64,000 nt of DNA from contig JAIXMP010000052.1 of assembly GCA_025677815.1 (NCBI GenBank), positions 124,001-188,000 on the forward strand. Direction: 5' to 3'. Below are positions 22,500 to 33,311 of this stretch, one piece after another. Numbering within the stretch: position 1 is the first letter of the stretch; every line of letters begins with the position of its first letter. Source of the stretch: Phascolomyces articulosus (taxonomy: Eukaryota > Mucoromycota > Mucoromycetes > Mucorales > Lichtheimiaceae). A model generated the notes under the pieces. It did no database searches. It was not told the DNA's origin and worked only from the letters and a program-made list of their open reading frames with translations. The position numbers and the translations under genes were made by a program.

Positions 22500-24122
22500 G
22501 GTCTTCTTCCTGCGATACAATTCGGTTGTTATAAGTTTCAAGATCAGGAGTGTCAAGATGTAAGGTTGTGATTGTACTTTGGGTATTTTGTTGAACACAA
22601 CGTTGTGATGCCGTATCGATTTGAGCAGGTGGGAAACTTGTTGAGCCACTGTCGAGGTCCATATATTTGGTAATGTATAAGAGGACTTCTGTAAGATTAT
22701 CCGGATGAACCCAAAATTGTTGAATAGAGAACATTTCATGATGATCATTCTCACTATATGAGTTTAAGGAATCAGTATCATTTTCAGAGTCACTAGCGCT
22801 ACTACTGGTATCCTCTTCACCATCCGATGTTGTAGCAGGAGAAGGAGGCAATGCGGTGGAAGGTAATAATGTTGTTGTCAATCGAGGAGGCGCTGTTCTT
22901 GTTGTAGCGTTAGTTGTTGTGTTTGTCACATAAATGCTTGTGTAATTTGGAACTTGGCGTAATTCTTCATCGCCATCATCCACATGTGTTGGAGACCATG
23001 ACTCAATAGAAGCTCGAGGACTAATAGTAAATACGAATATGTATGTATGAATAAGAATTATATATAACTTGAGAGTGTTATAGCACACAACTGATGATGA
23101 GTACAATCCAAAAAAAAAGATGAAATTGTTGGGTGAGGGGAAAGACATATGATCACACATATTTTCCCTTCTTCGTCAAAGAAAAAAAAAAAGTAATAAA
23201 ATGCTAACCGTAATTGGTTTGTGCGCGTCGATTTGTAAAGTTGACTGAGAGAACTAATCAATGCAAACAAGTGAGTCGGTTCACAAAATGATTTACTTGC
23301 CACGAGCCGAAACAATTGGTTTTGCAGAACCGTCGTCTTTTGTTTACCTTGACGAGAGGAGGAGGATGACAGATGATGGTCATATTTATAGACCATCATA
23401 AACAAAGCACGATAATTTGTCTTTACAAAATGAACTAAATGTTGTATTTCCCAAGGTAAACTTTTCATTTCAGATTCAAGATGAATCAAACGTTTATGAG
23501 GTGCCTTTTTCATAAAACTTGGATCATTACTGTTACAATAAGTAATACGACGTTGAATTTCTCCTAGTTTGAGATGATAGAAATCGTATACCTAAAACAC
23601 ATAACAAAATGAAAATATTTTTTTTGTTGTTTTTATATATAAATAAACAAAAAGAAAACAATTTCTCATTCTTGTGCAACCTTAAATTCATGCTGCCTTA
23701 TTTCTTACCTTGATAAGCTCAGATTCCAATACTCGTAAAAAAGAGCGATGATATTGTTGTTGTTCTATCCACGTATTTTTACTGCTATGGTATTGTTGTT
23801 GTTGCGTCATTTTCTCGAGTTCTTGATCTAATTTTTCTATATCCATATAGAAAAAACGCCATTGTAATTGCTGTTGTTGATAAGATCGAGAACCAACATT
23901 TTCATGATATGATACTAATGAGGGTCTGCTGTTATTACTGTTATTGCTGCTGTTGTCCTTGTTAACAATATAATTCAAGTTGTAATAAGCCTGAGCAATA
24001 TCTGATAGTTGTCCCAACGTAGTTACATGACTCGGAACAAATACGGATGGTAACTGGTTAAATAACGTATCGAGAGGTCGATCATGTAACACCAATTTGT
24101 ATGGTGTGTGTGCTGTGGCCAT
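20395..24122 (-). CDS. VTC-domain (vacuolar transporter chaperone-like) protein with atypical ends
   Basis: Several minus-strand exons from 24122 to the TAG at 20395. The N-terminal part has only SPX-like features (SFLRVLESELIKV then VYDFYHLKLGEIQRRI); the usual MKFG-type first helix is not visible, although TTCATCTAG directly before the ATG could be an acceptor for an unseen first exon. The central domain carries VTC-family marks: FWVHPDNLTEVLLYITKYMD, LHLDTPDLETYNNRI, LRMRWYEEDQ, IAMEEKVYR, MLRRTVFSDHETQ, ISIDTEIAIIRH, FPYAVIKISCPAL and HGVSVLMPEKAQQLPRW. Poly-Asp, Gln and Ser runs are inserted. The C-terminus has a single membrane helix (LICIGSAAAAAFLFYYIL) instead of the three-helix DUF202 of Vtc1-4. 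VTC complexes make and translocate polyphosphate into vacuoles; this copy may be a regulatory, Vtc5-like subunit rather than the polymerase. Total near 1,000 residues. Confidence 0.72.
22471..22498. repeat. GTCATC hexanucleotide run encoding poly-Asp
   Basis: More than four perfect copies of GTCATC on the plus strand lie inside the VTC-like coding sequence and encode a run of Asp (GAT/GAC alternating) on the minus strand. It is in frame and lies between the NNRIVSQEE and FKSLRMRWY segments, where the family normally has a short loop. Confidence 0.85.
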
Positions 24123-26317
24123 CTAGATGAATATAAAAAAGAAACGCAACAGAATATTACTATTGATTATGATATATTAAATGATTATATAATATAGAAG
24201 AAATGTGAAAAGAAGAGAAAAGAGAATTGAAAAAAAAGAAGGAGAAGAGAAATAAAACACAAAAAATCGGGCCTTTTTTTTTATTACATATAATAATAAA
24301 AGGGCGTTGAATTAGGATTTCTTACCAAATAAAACACAAAAAAAAACCGCCAGAAGATTTCACAGTCTATTATTGAAAAAACCGACGTTTAGAAACTTCT
24401 ATGTAGTCTGTTTATGAGTTTCATCCACTCTCTTTACGCCCTAACAATTCCTGTTTTTTATACATATATAATAAAACCAAACCGTCTTGTCTTGTCTCTA
24501 TCTACATATATATTGAAGTATAGCCATGGAAAAAGAGAATATGAAAATGGAATCATTCCTTCTTTCAAACAGGTATGAAATATTCTCTTACAACTCTTTT
24601 ACTGCTTTTTTGATTATTTCATATACATACAATAGAAATTGTACGTAACTCATTCACTTTCAAATTAAGAAAGCTTGTCAAAGTCTTGTTGTACCTTGAA
24701 TGTAACAATCCCGGCTTTTACAAATTAAATTGGATTTTCGTTTACCCATCCTCAAAGTCGTATATATATCCATTGTTCATATATTATAAATACTGCTTAT
24801 CCCTTCATGCTTTCTTCCTATCGATAGTTACTAGTAGTAGAATTAATTTATAAAAGAAACTTTATTTATATTTTACCAACGATGAATCTACTCCAAAAAT
24901 AATTAAAACAAATCAAACATCATTATTTCTATTAAAAAAAGCACATGCTATCTTCAAAAAAAAAATAAAAAATAGAAAGATTGTCCAGGTGATAAAGATG
25001 AGGCATATCAGTATACCTTTTATAAACTATACGAGTAAAGTATTACATTCTACAGCTGTTCTGTTTACTCCAAAACGATGAGATTATAACATCATTTGTT
25101 TCTAATTCAGTCGTCTAATCAAATCTATATTTTGATACAATAATATAAATGGTACATATTCTATTGACAAAGGAAAGAGCATCATGGCGTCGTTTTCATT
25201 CACTTTGATTTATGTAACAAAATAAGGTCCTTCCGAGGAATGTAGATGAAGAACAAAAAATGATGATTCACTTTCGTGATGTCGCGTGTCATATACAAAT
25301 AAGCTAAATAGCGTTTAGTGTTTCTGCAACAATCTGCAAATGTCTCAAAACAATCTACTGTATAAAGAAAAACAGCTGACATGTCTGTTTGTATATATAT
25401 ATATATATATATATTTTGGAACTGAAAAGTCTATTCTTCATCTTCCTCTAAATGTTAATTTGATCAAAGTTATAAAACATGATATAGAAAGGAAGATATC
25501 TTTGTTTTTTTTATGAATAATATTATACTTAGTGTCCAAAACATCTAGCATAAACGACATCGAGAATGTTAGTTCAAATTATACAAAGATAAAACTGTTG
25601 TTTATATATTGCAAATGTAGCAGCAGTGGGTTGTTTCGACTAATAAATATATATACTCACTCCTCATTTGTTTTACTTTAATGAAGAACAACATTCTCTA
25701 AATACAAAAAAAAAAAAAACTTTGTCCAACTTACGAAACACACACACGCATCAATTGTTTCCATACTTGTCTTGTTTGTTCTCCAATTATTTACCAAATA
25801 TCGTCTGTAAAAGGACGTCATATTTATATGGAAGATCTTTTATTATTGTTACATTTATTATCAGAGAAACTGTTTCGGTTTATTGCTGGATAAAGGATAA
25901 TGATATAATGGTGTTAGAATGTAAAGAATTCTTATTTGTTGTTACGTATGATAGTGATAGAAAAATAGAGAATACAGTTAGTCATTCCCTGTATAATAAT
26001 TAACATGCATATTACAGTAGTCAAGGTAACCAAAGGAAGAGAATTCAGGGATAATCATACTTATCTTTAAATGATCATAGTGCATTACATATTTTTTTTT
26101 TGAAAAAAAAAAGCACTTGGACCAAGTGTTACGTATCATCTTTACATACAGTTCCTAGAACTACTCATAAACATTGATCGCTACATCACACACATTTCCA
26201 TCAAAACATTAAAAAGAGGGAGGAAACAGAAAAAGTAGAGGGAGGAAATCATAAAAAGTTTATTATATTATAAAAAAATGGAGTGAGGGATATTATGAAA
26301 TAATGCGATATTATTAT
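24123..26317. other. 2.2-kb intergenic region
   Basis: Shared upstream region of the VTC-like gene and 3' flank of the SH3 gene. A purine-rich minus-strand leader (24180-24260), TA microsatellites (near 25390-25412) and homopolymers are visible. Short reading frames at 25668-26003 and 25200-25382 are low complexity and unsupported. Confidence 0.45.
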
Positions 26318-27486
26318 TTAGAACAAATTATGAGCTGCTTCACTACCGACTATATAAATTGAAGAAAAGATAGAAAGATGAGTTAGCCACATCATCATTA
26401 TTATTATTGTATTAGTTTTAATTAAGAAGAAAAATAAAAGACTTACGTGTTGCACCGAAACCCCAAGTAGCAGCTATAATTGTTATAAAAGAAATGAACT
26501 TGATAGTTAGAAGATTTTTATGTATTGATATTGGAATGTTTATCAATGGCCGAATACCCTTTTTGTTTGTTCACTTACCATTTGCAATATTAGAGCCAAC
26601 ATGTGTGGCAACACCACCCAATTTTCCACCTAAACCACCGCTACTGTGACCTCCGGAGGAAGCGGCTGCTGGTGCTTCTTGTGGTGGTGGTGCGCTGTAA
26701 GTTTGTTGAACAGGTGGTGGTGCAGCATAGCTTTGTGCTTGTGGAGGTGGTGGTGCTTGTGAATAGCTTGGATATGCGGCTGGTGGAGCTCCACCATAGG
26801 ATGGAGGAGGAGCATTGTAAGATGGAGGTGGTGGTGGATAACCATTATTACCACCATAGGAAGGAGCACCTTTTTCTTGAATGGTAGGTGTACCTGGCAT
26901 ATGAGGTGGATTGGTTGCTGGTGGAGGAGGTGGAGGAGGAGTATTGTTACTAATATTTAGAAATGAGTTAGTTTCAAAACAATTGCATCCATGTTGTTTG
27001 TTATATGAATATATTTCATGGCGAAACATTTACACTGAAGATGCTTGCTTTTCTGTCACGTAGTTACTTGGGAATAAACCGGTTTTGCCATTACATGAAC
27101 CCCGCCACCAGTCATTGTTCACTATAAAGGATGAAGAAGACTTGTTGTCAATATTTACTTTTGTTATGATAATGGAAAACAATGATAAGAAAACAATATA
27201 CTTTACCCTTTTCATGAATTTGAATAATATCACCTTGTTTAAAACTCAAATCTTGAGGATTAGAACCATCGAACAGATACAATGCTTCTGCAGTGGAAAG
27301 AATCTTTTCATTATGTGGTGAGGGTGCAACGGAACGAGTAGGTGTAGAAGGAGCAGCATTCGTAGGTAAATTACGTTTAATTTCATCATATTGTTGTTGT
27401 GACAAATATTGGTGTTGTTTTAAAAAGTCCAAATCTTTACGAATGGAAGCTAAAACGTGGTTTGCAAAAGCAGCTTCTTTGTTCAT
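26318..27486 (-). CDS. SH3-domain actin/endocytosis adaptor, Lsb1/Pin3-like
   Basis: Exon 1 from 27486 encodes an N-terminal helix region (FANHVLASIRKDLDFLKQHQ) and the first half of an SH3 domain (ALYLFDGSNPQDLSFKQGDI). Intron 1 opens GTAAAG; exon 2 resumes NNDWWRGSCNGKTGLFPSNY, completing the SH3 domain with its double Trp and Pro/Tyr contacts. Exon 3 is Pro/Gly/Tyr/Gln-rich, with Pro runs, and leads to GGKLGGVATHVGSNIAN. Short terminal exons give AATWGFGAT and VGSEAAHNLF, with TAA at 26318-26320. The same order (helix, SH3, Pro/Gln-rich linker, conserved tail) is found in yeast Lsb1 and Pin3, which bind the WASP homologue Las17. The tail and linker are prion-like in composition. About 285 residues. 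Confidence 0.86.
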
Positions 27487-27828
27487 ATTTTATTGTTGTA
27501 TGTTTACTTGCAAAAATATCAATTGAATTGGTTGTGAAAGAGAGAAAGAGAAAGAGAGAGAACCAAAAAACGGCTAATAGGAGAAAGAAGAAAAAAGATT
27601 AAAAAAAAAGGTCAGCGCTCCCAATTCCCCTTTAAACAACAACGAATTGCAATAATTTATTTTCAGGAGACAGACCATGAAAAGCAAAATATATGCTTAA
27701 GAGAGAGAGTGAGGGGGGGACTTTCTTTATACCGATTTGCCGCATATTTTCATGACATCCAAGTCCGATAAATAACGCTGCTTTTGTCTCATTGCTTATA
27801 TACAATTAGGCTTGGCGACACAGTACGG

Positions 27829-27853
27829 CCCGCTGAATATTTAACACAGCGGG
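27829..27853. repeat. GC-rich inverted repeat with 11-nt loop
   Basis: CCCGCTG at 27829-27835 and CAGCGGG at 27847-27853 are exact inverse complements around an AT-rich 11-nt loop. No T tract of terminator type follows it, and it is isolated in non-coding DNA. Confidence 0.7.
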
Positions 27854-29054
27854 TAAAACTTCATTCCAGGTTATGGGATATTATCCATTTAGAGTACTTT
27901 TTTCTATTGTTTCATTGGACCCTATTTCTTCCTTTTTTTTATATGTCAAATAATTAAAGTCAAATATGGCAAGATAAAACTCAGGTTCCATGTTATTCAT
28001 GTGTTACATAATACAGAAAACTTGAATACCAATAGCTGCATAACCATCAGAAATATATCAATCATACTTTGTCTCTTTGAGCACCATTCAGCATATTAAA
28101 GCTGTTCTCACCCGTCTTTTGGCTCTTGATTAACTTCCCACAATCAAGCTAACAGAGCAACATTGGAGAAAAAAAGGCAGCCGATTGAATATTCTCTCTG
28201 TGTGATTTAAATAAAATAAAAGAAGGAGCAATCGCCAACCTGAGTGAAAATCTCTTGATGAGCTACTTCTGTACTATCCAAATCAATACATAGACATCAA
28301 CAAGCACGGTTCATATCGTATGAGGTATCGTACTTTGGGACATGAATAATGAATTAAAGTACAATATTTCATAATTAGGCAACAGCCTGTGCGATAATAC
28401 CAGTAGGCTTGCATAAAACAAAACAATGTCTAAAAGAAGGGATTTGAATCCTTGGAGAATGTGCGAGCTAATAATTGCAAATGTTAAAGTAAGGTAGGTA
28501 AGGTATTGGCTTCTGCTTTTGGTCAACAATAAAAACAATAAAACTTACGTCTTGCTACGACCCCACAGTTAGCACCATCGCCGTACTTACATAAGCTAAA
28601 ACACACTAAAGCAAATAAGGAGCAAGAATTCTCACGGCTCTTCCTTTTTTTATCTACATTTCGAGTCGTTGACGCTTATTTATGAACTGCTCAAACTCTA
28701 TGAGTCGATCAAGAATGCTCAAGTTTATAATGATTTAAAACCTTCAATGGCTGATATAGGTTTTTGAGCAAGTAGTTTAAAAGAGGGTCCAAGATAGAAT
28801 TAAGTCGCGAGCTATAAATTCAATCAGTATAATAGCTTCTACTTAGTAATGTCAAGCAAGGGAGTACAGTTTTTGATCTAACTTCAAATATCACAATAGA
28901 AATAACTGCTACAGAATCACCATTCTCATACTTATCAACAACATAAAATTAATCCATACACAGAAATTTGGTTTCTGTTATTACAAGTCAATATCTGAAA
29001 TTATTGTTTACCGAGTTTGGTGGAATTAGTTGTCCATGAGCATTTATAACAAAA

Positions 29055-29480
29055 ATGCAACAAATTAACAAGCTTAAAGGTTTTGGATCTGTAACATTCA
29101 ATAACTATGATGATGCGCAAAAGATAATCAATGGAATGCCTACGTCCAAAAGTTGTCTTCCAAAGTCGATCGTATCATACTACATCAGAAATTTTACCAC
29201 TTTGATCAAGCACCAAAAAGAATACAACAAGCAATCCTCCATATGTATCGCAGCAACAATCACCACTACCTTAATTATCTACGCATTATTATGTGTCGAG
29301 AGGAACAGAAATCATCGAAGATACGCTATAAAAATTGATTCTCTCGGAATTGCTCCTAAAAAACCAAAATTGCGAGTTTACTCAGAACATTTCCCTATCG
29401 GTGTACTCCGATGGGCAATCCGATATTTGACGTTTTCTTTGCAACAGATAATAGCCACTAGTAAAAAACCAAAACTCTAG
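29055..29480 (+). pseudogene. Doubtful 141-codon frame, possible element remnant
   Basis: A single uninterrupted frame begins MQQINKLKGFGSVTFNNYDD and continues AQKIINGMP, loosely like the last strand of an RNA-recognition fold; it later contains IAPKKPKLRVYSEHFPIG and ends KKPKL, a small internal repeat. The two halves do not form a domain I know and no exon partners are visible. It could be a decayed element gene or chance. Confidence 0.25.
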
Positions 29481-30264
29481 AATTTTTGAGTACAAACACT
29501 ATCCAAAAAATCACTGCTGATAGCTTACGCAAAAAAAAAAAGTTTCAAAAAATTGACATTGTGTCCATAGAAGCATATACACCTGATATGGTAACTACTA
29601 GATATGGCTGTCTACGCACTGTATTAAACATATTATTCTTTCTATGATAATACATTATATTGTCTTATCAGTATGTATGATATATCCAGAATATATGTTG
29701 AAAATAAATTGCTTCAACCCATCATCGTCATTCAGGTACTAAATCATACATTTTCCGTGGGCTTTAAGTCATTCTACATATAGATTACTAAAGGTAATTT
29801 TATCATGAATCTTTGCTTTCTTTTACGGTGGATTGTGATCCTTTATCATTTAAATTTTAGCAGAGGATCGATTTTATTTGCTGTTGATGAATGTATTTGT
29901 ATATTGCATGATTCTTTGCATATATTTTATGCGCCATAGTAGCTGTTAATTTTCAACCCACTTCAATGACAGTGTCTATACACCATGTTACGACAAACTT
30001 AAAGAATAATTTAAAATAATCACTTAGTAATATTGCCGACTTTTCATACTGTTGGAGCATGATTATTCTATTGGTCATAAAGGGTTGTAATGTGTACGTG
30101 AAAGATTAAAGAATATACTTTTTTTTTCAAGAGGATTTTGTTGCATTACTACTACAGAGTGTTTCAGCCACACTGATATTGAACTTTGCCGCTGTAGGGT
30201 TTTATAACTGCGAACTTTTTTACTTAATTTTTTCCTTATTCCATTCATATTAATATAACTCTCA

Positions 30265-31357
30265 ATGTCGCGAGGAGGACGTGGTGGATTTCGTGGTGGT
30301 GGTGGTGGTGGTGCACAAAGCGGTGCCATGCAACTTGTCTCTTTTGACTTGTTGAAGGATCTTGGATCTGGAAGCTTGTTCAATGTACAAACGGCATTAT
30401 TTCCAGTATGTATTTATTCAATTAGATCTCTTTTTTTTTGTTGATTCACCTTTATGGCAATCGATCGATCTAAACCAACTGACCGAAAAAAAAAGCTACC
30501 AAAGAGAGAAAACAAAGTGTCAAACTGATGAAGAAAAAAATTGTTCATGCTGGAATGATAGGAAATGGATGTCCCCATGGCCCGAAAACCAAATAATTCT
30601 GAAGCAACACAATGGAAACATAAAGACGAATGTATTCAACTTATTCAAGCATCTCCATTTTATCTTGTTCCACCACCTCCACCCCCAGATATTGAACGAT
30701 ATTCTGATAGATACAAAAAGCGAAAAACCAAACAGTCTTTGCGTGAAATAAGATCAGGTTTGTCTTTTCAGATATGTGAAATGGCATGTTTGGATTAGAT
30801 AGAAGAGGATGATCACTCACCAAAAAAAAAAAATGGTTGGATTTTGTTTAGATATGGATTATTTCCCTGAAGAATTACACAGTATTTTGGATCCAAACAA
30901 AAGAAAGAGTATGTTATCTATCTTTGCAAATGAGGAAGGGAAGGAATGAACAAAAAAGTTTATATATTTGTCCTTTCAACTGACTTACGGAATATAATCA
31001 TAGGACGCAAGATGGCGAATGGATCAGGTGATGCATATGCTCAATTGCAAGCTTTGATGGAAATGGAAGGCAAAGATGGGGGCGAGGGTAAAGATGATGA
31101 TGAAGATGGTGAAAAGAAAGAAGGAGATAATCCAGAAGAAGACTATGGTGATGATTATGAAGATGAAGAAGACCTTGTTGATGACAACGATTATGCTCAA
31201 AATTACTTTGATAACGGTGAAGGTGACGATATTGATGATGATGATGGTATGTTTTGTTTATTCATAATGTATTTGGATGATGCGATACCTTATCATATAA
31301 TACATGAGTATAATAACAACATCTTTCTTTTTAGGCGACGGTGGCGACTACTTTTAA
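30265..31357 (+). CDS. DNA-directed RNA polymerase III subunit C31 (RPC7 family)
   Basis: Five exons: 30265-30405, 30562-30757, 30852-30908, 31004-31246 and 31335-31357. Exon 1 starts MSRGGRGGFRGGGGGG, the Gly/Arg-rich opening typical of the family. Exon 2 gives EMDVPMARKPNNSEA, CIQLIQASPFYLVPPPPPPD and IERYSDRYKKRKTKQSLREI. Exon 3 gives DMDYFPEELHSILDPNKRK. Exon 4 is highly acidic and holds the conserved DYGDDYEDEEDLVDDNDY and NYFDNGEGDD. Exon 5 adds GDGGDYF and a stop. All junctions keep frame (phases 0, 1, 1, 1). In yeast and animals this protein joins C34 and C82 in a subcomplex needed for initiation of tRNA and 5S transcription in the nucleus. About 220 residues. Confidence 0.93.
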
Positions 31358-33311
31358 AAAAACAAGAGCACACATCGATTACCATCGTACAGCAGCAGCA
31401 ACAACAACAGCTTGTCGCACTTTTGCATTCTACCATTATCCACCAAACTCGATTCAAAAACTCACACATTCACACACTTTATTGCACGTTTTTTACGGGC
31501 AAAAAAAATCCTTTCCTCATGTTACATATTCACCATTCTATCCCAAAATCTGACTAAAAATATATTTTACTACATCTTTCGAGAAGATTTCCTGTACAAA
31601 AAAAAAAAACAAAAACAAAACAAGAACAGTTGATCATATACTTTCTAATCAAAATCTCTTACATTACAAACTTGTCATATTACAAAATGGGTTATTTGTT
31701 GATCTGTTATCCACACAAAGTAATAAAAAAAAGTTAATATGATTATATATACGTTAGGTATTATAAAAAAAGTTGGATGGAAAGAGGAGGAGATGTGGAA
31801 TGTTTCAAACTTCGAAGGATCCAATGGAAGAGCGAGATTGGAAGGGACCCAGGAAGTGGATGGCATCCTCTTTCTCTCAAGTCAGATATACAATACGTAT
31901 CTGCTGATATGTCATATACTTGGAAAAGGAATAATGTTGTTTGGATTCTACCAAAAACAGTTGGATAACAATATATAATTGTATTATAAATCGGGATCGA
32001 CTTAGCTGTAATACCCCAAAAAAATTAACAGATTGACTTTATGACATCCACTGACACCTTTCTATATTTCAAAAGAACCACATGTTGTTATTGCGATAGG
32101 ATGGTTTCGGTGGCTATGCATGATTGTTTTCTTGACGAACATAAATGGATGACAACATAAATATATAGTCAGTGTGTGGTTTTTTTTTTTTTTTGGTATT
32201 TTGAATTATGCACTTTTTAATTGGTGCCTATATGTTTTTCTTATCTAAATATATAGTAAGTCCAGCAAGTGGGATATCTTTTACACTTTATCTATATATC
32301 GAGTCGTGTAACGTGGTCCCTGAAGAGATGCTTGTTGTACATTTCACACACATATACATACATAATAAAGAAAACCGATAAGTTAAATTATTTAACAAAG
32401 ACATAAACATCAACACAAAATGAATAAAAGCAGTATTATGATAAATACATCTGTTACTATTCTGGATACTAATATAAAAAAACAACTTCTATATATTCTG
32501 ATAATTAATATATACTCCTCTATACTATATTTATATCTAAACATTTTGTTGTTCCAGTACAAATGATCTTGAAGAATGTCATTCGTTTTTTTTCCAAGTT
32601 CTTTATCAATTGTATTGTTTTCTCAATGGGATAAAAAAAATTTTAATAACTAAAACAACGATGACTATATAATTCTTAATAATAGATTTGTTTATTATAG
32701 TTTTTGAACGAAAATACACTAATAGAATGCTGATAATGTATATAGTGTATAAGGGTAGATCGTTTTAAATTGGCTGCGGCTATAAAAATGGACTGCTGTA
32801 CACCCATTGTGCGCAGCTCACATGCATAAGAATGGGTTTGTTGTTGGGTTATGTGTATATTTGCGTGTGTATTATACTTTTATATATATATATAAATTCA
32901 CTTTTATGGCAATTCAAAACAATGATGGATTTTTACAACATATGCTACCATTGTTCTTTAATTTCATCATCGAATTCCTATAAATAAATTGTTCTACCTT
33001 TTTATACCAATTAGATAAACATTTTTAGATTTATTAACAACTATTTATTCTTATTATAATAACAATATCAAGATGCAGGTTAAAAAGAGACTAAGGAAGA
33101 AGCTTGGAATTTTAAATAGAGTCACACGATCAGCACCAGAGGGACAAAAAGGCGACTTTCCATTTTAGGTGTTTGTTGACGGATACCATTTTGACACACA
33201 CTCAATATTAAAAAGGGCGTTTTCTTTTTCGTGTCTCTCTTTCTTTAACCCTCTTTTCATTTTTTTTCTACCCAACGTTTTTATTTTATTTTCTAACTTA
33301 TTATTCGCAAA
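31358..33311. other. 1.95-kb intergenic region
   Basis: 3' flank of the RNA polymerase III gene and promoter of the LIM gene. One GC-richer patch (31760-31970) is open in two plus-strand frames but shows no known domain. A pyrimidine-rich tract with TTTCTTTAACCC and CTCTTTTC lies just before the LIM gene start (33230-33275). Nothing else is supported. Confidence 0.45.

Larger units (their letters stand above)
27487..30264. other. 2.8-kb intergenic region with relic character
   Basis: After the SH3 gene promoter, from about 27770 to 29560 the sequence is less AT-rich than other gaps and carries an inverted repeat (27829-27853) and a 141-codon frame (29055-29480) of doubtful meaning. No intact gene, tRNA or long terminal repeat could be defined. 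The last 250 bp are the promoter side of the RNA polymerase III subunit gene. Confidence 0.45.

Noticed and set aside
24526..24645. Short plus-strand frame MEKENMKMESFLLSNRYEIF
   Set aside because: Under 40 codons, low complexity, no partner exon, and it lies in the VTC gene's upstream region.
26603..26887. Open frames on both strands over the SH3 protein linker
   Set aside because: They are shadows of a Pro/Gly/Gln-rich coding exon; only the minus-strand frame joins the SH3 domain and the conserved tail.
28431..28500. tRNA T-arm-like word (GGATTCAAATCC in inverse) suggesting a tRNA
   Set aside because: No acceptor stem, D arm or anticodon arm can be folded at the right distances; the match is a short near-palindrome.
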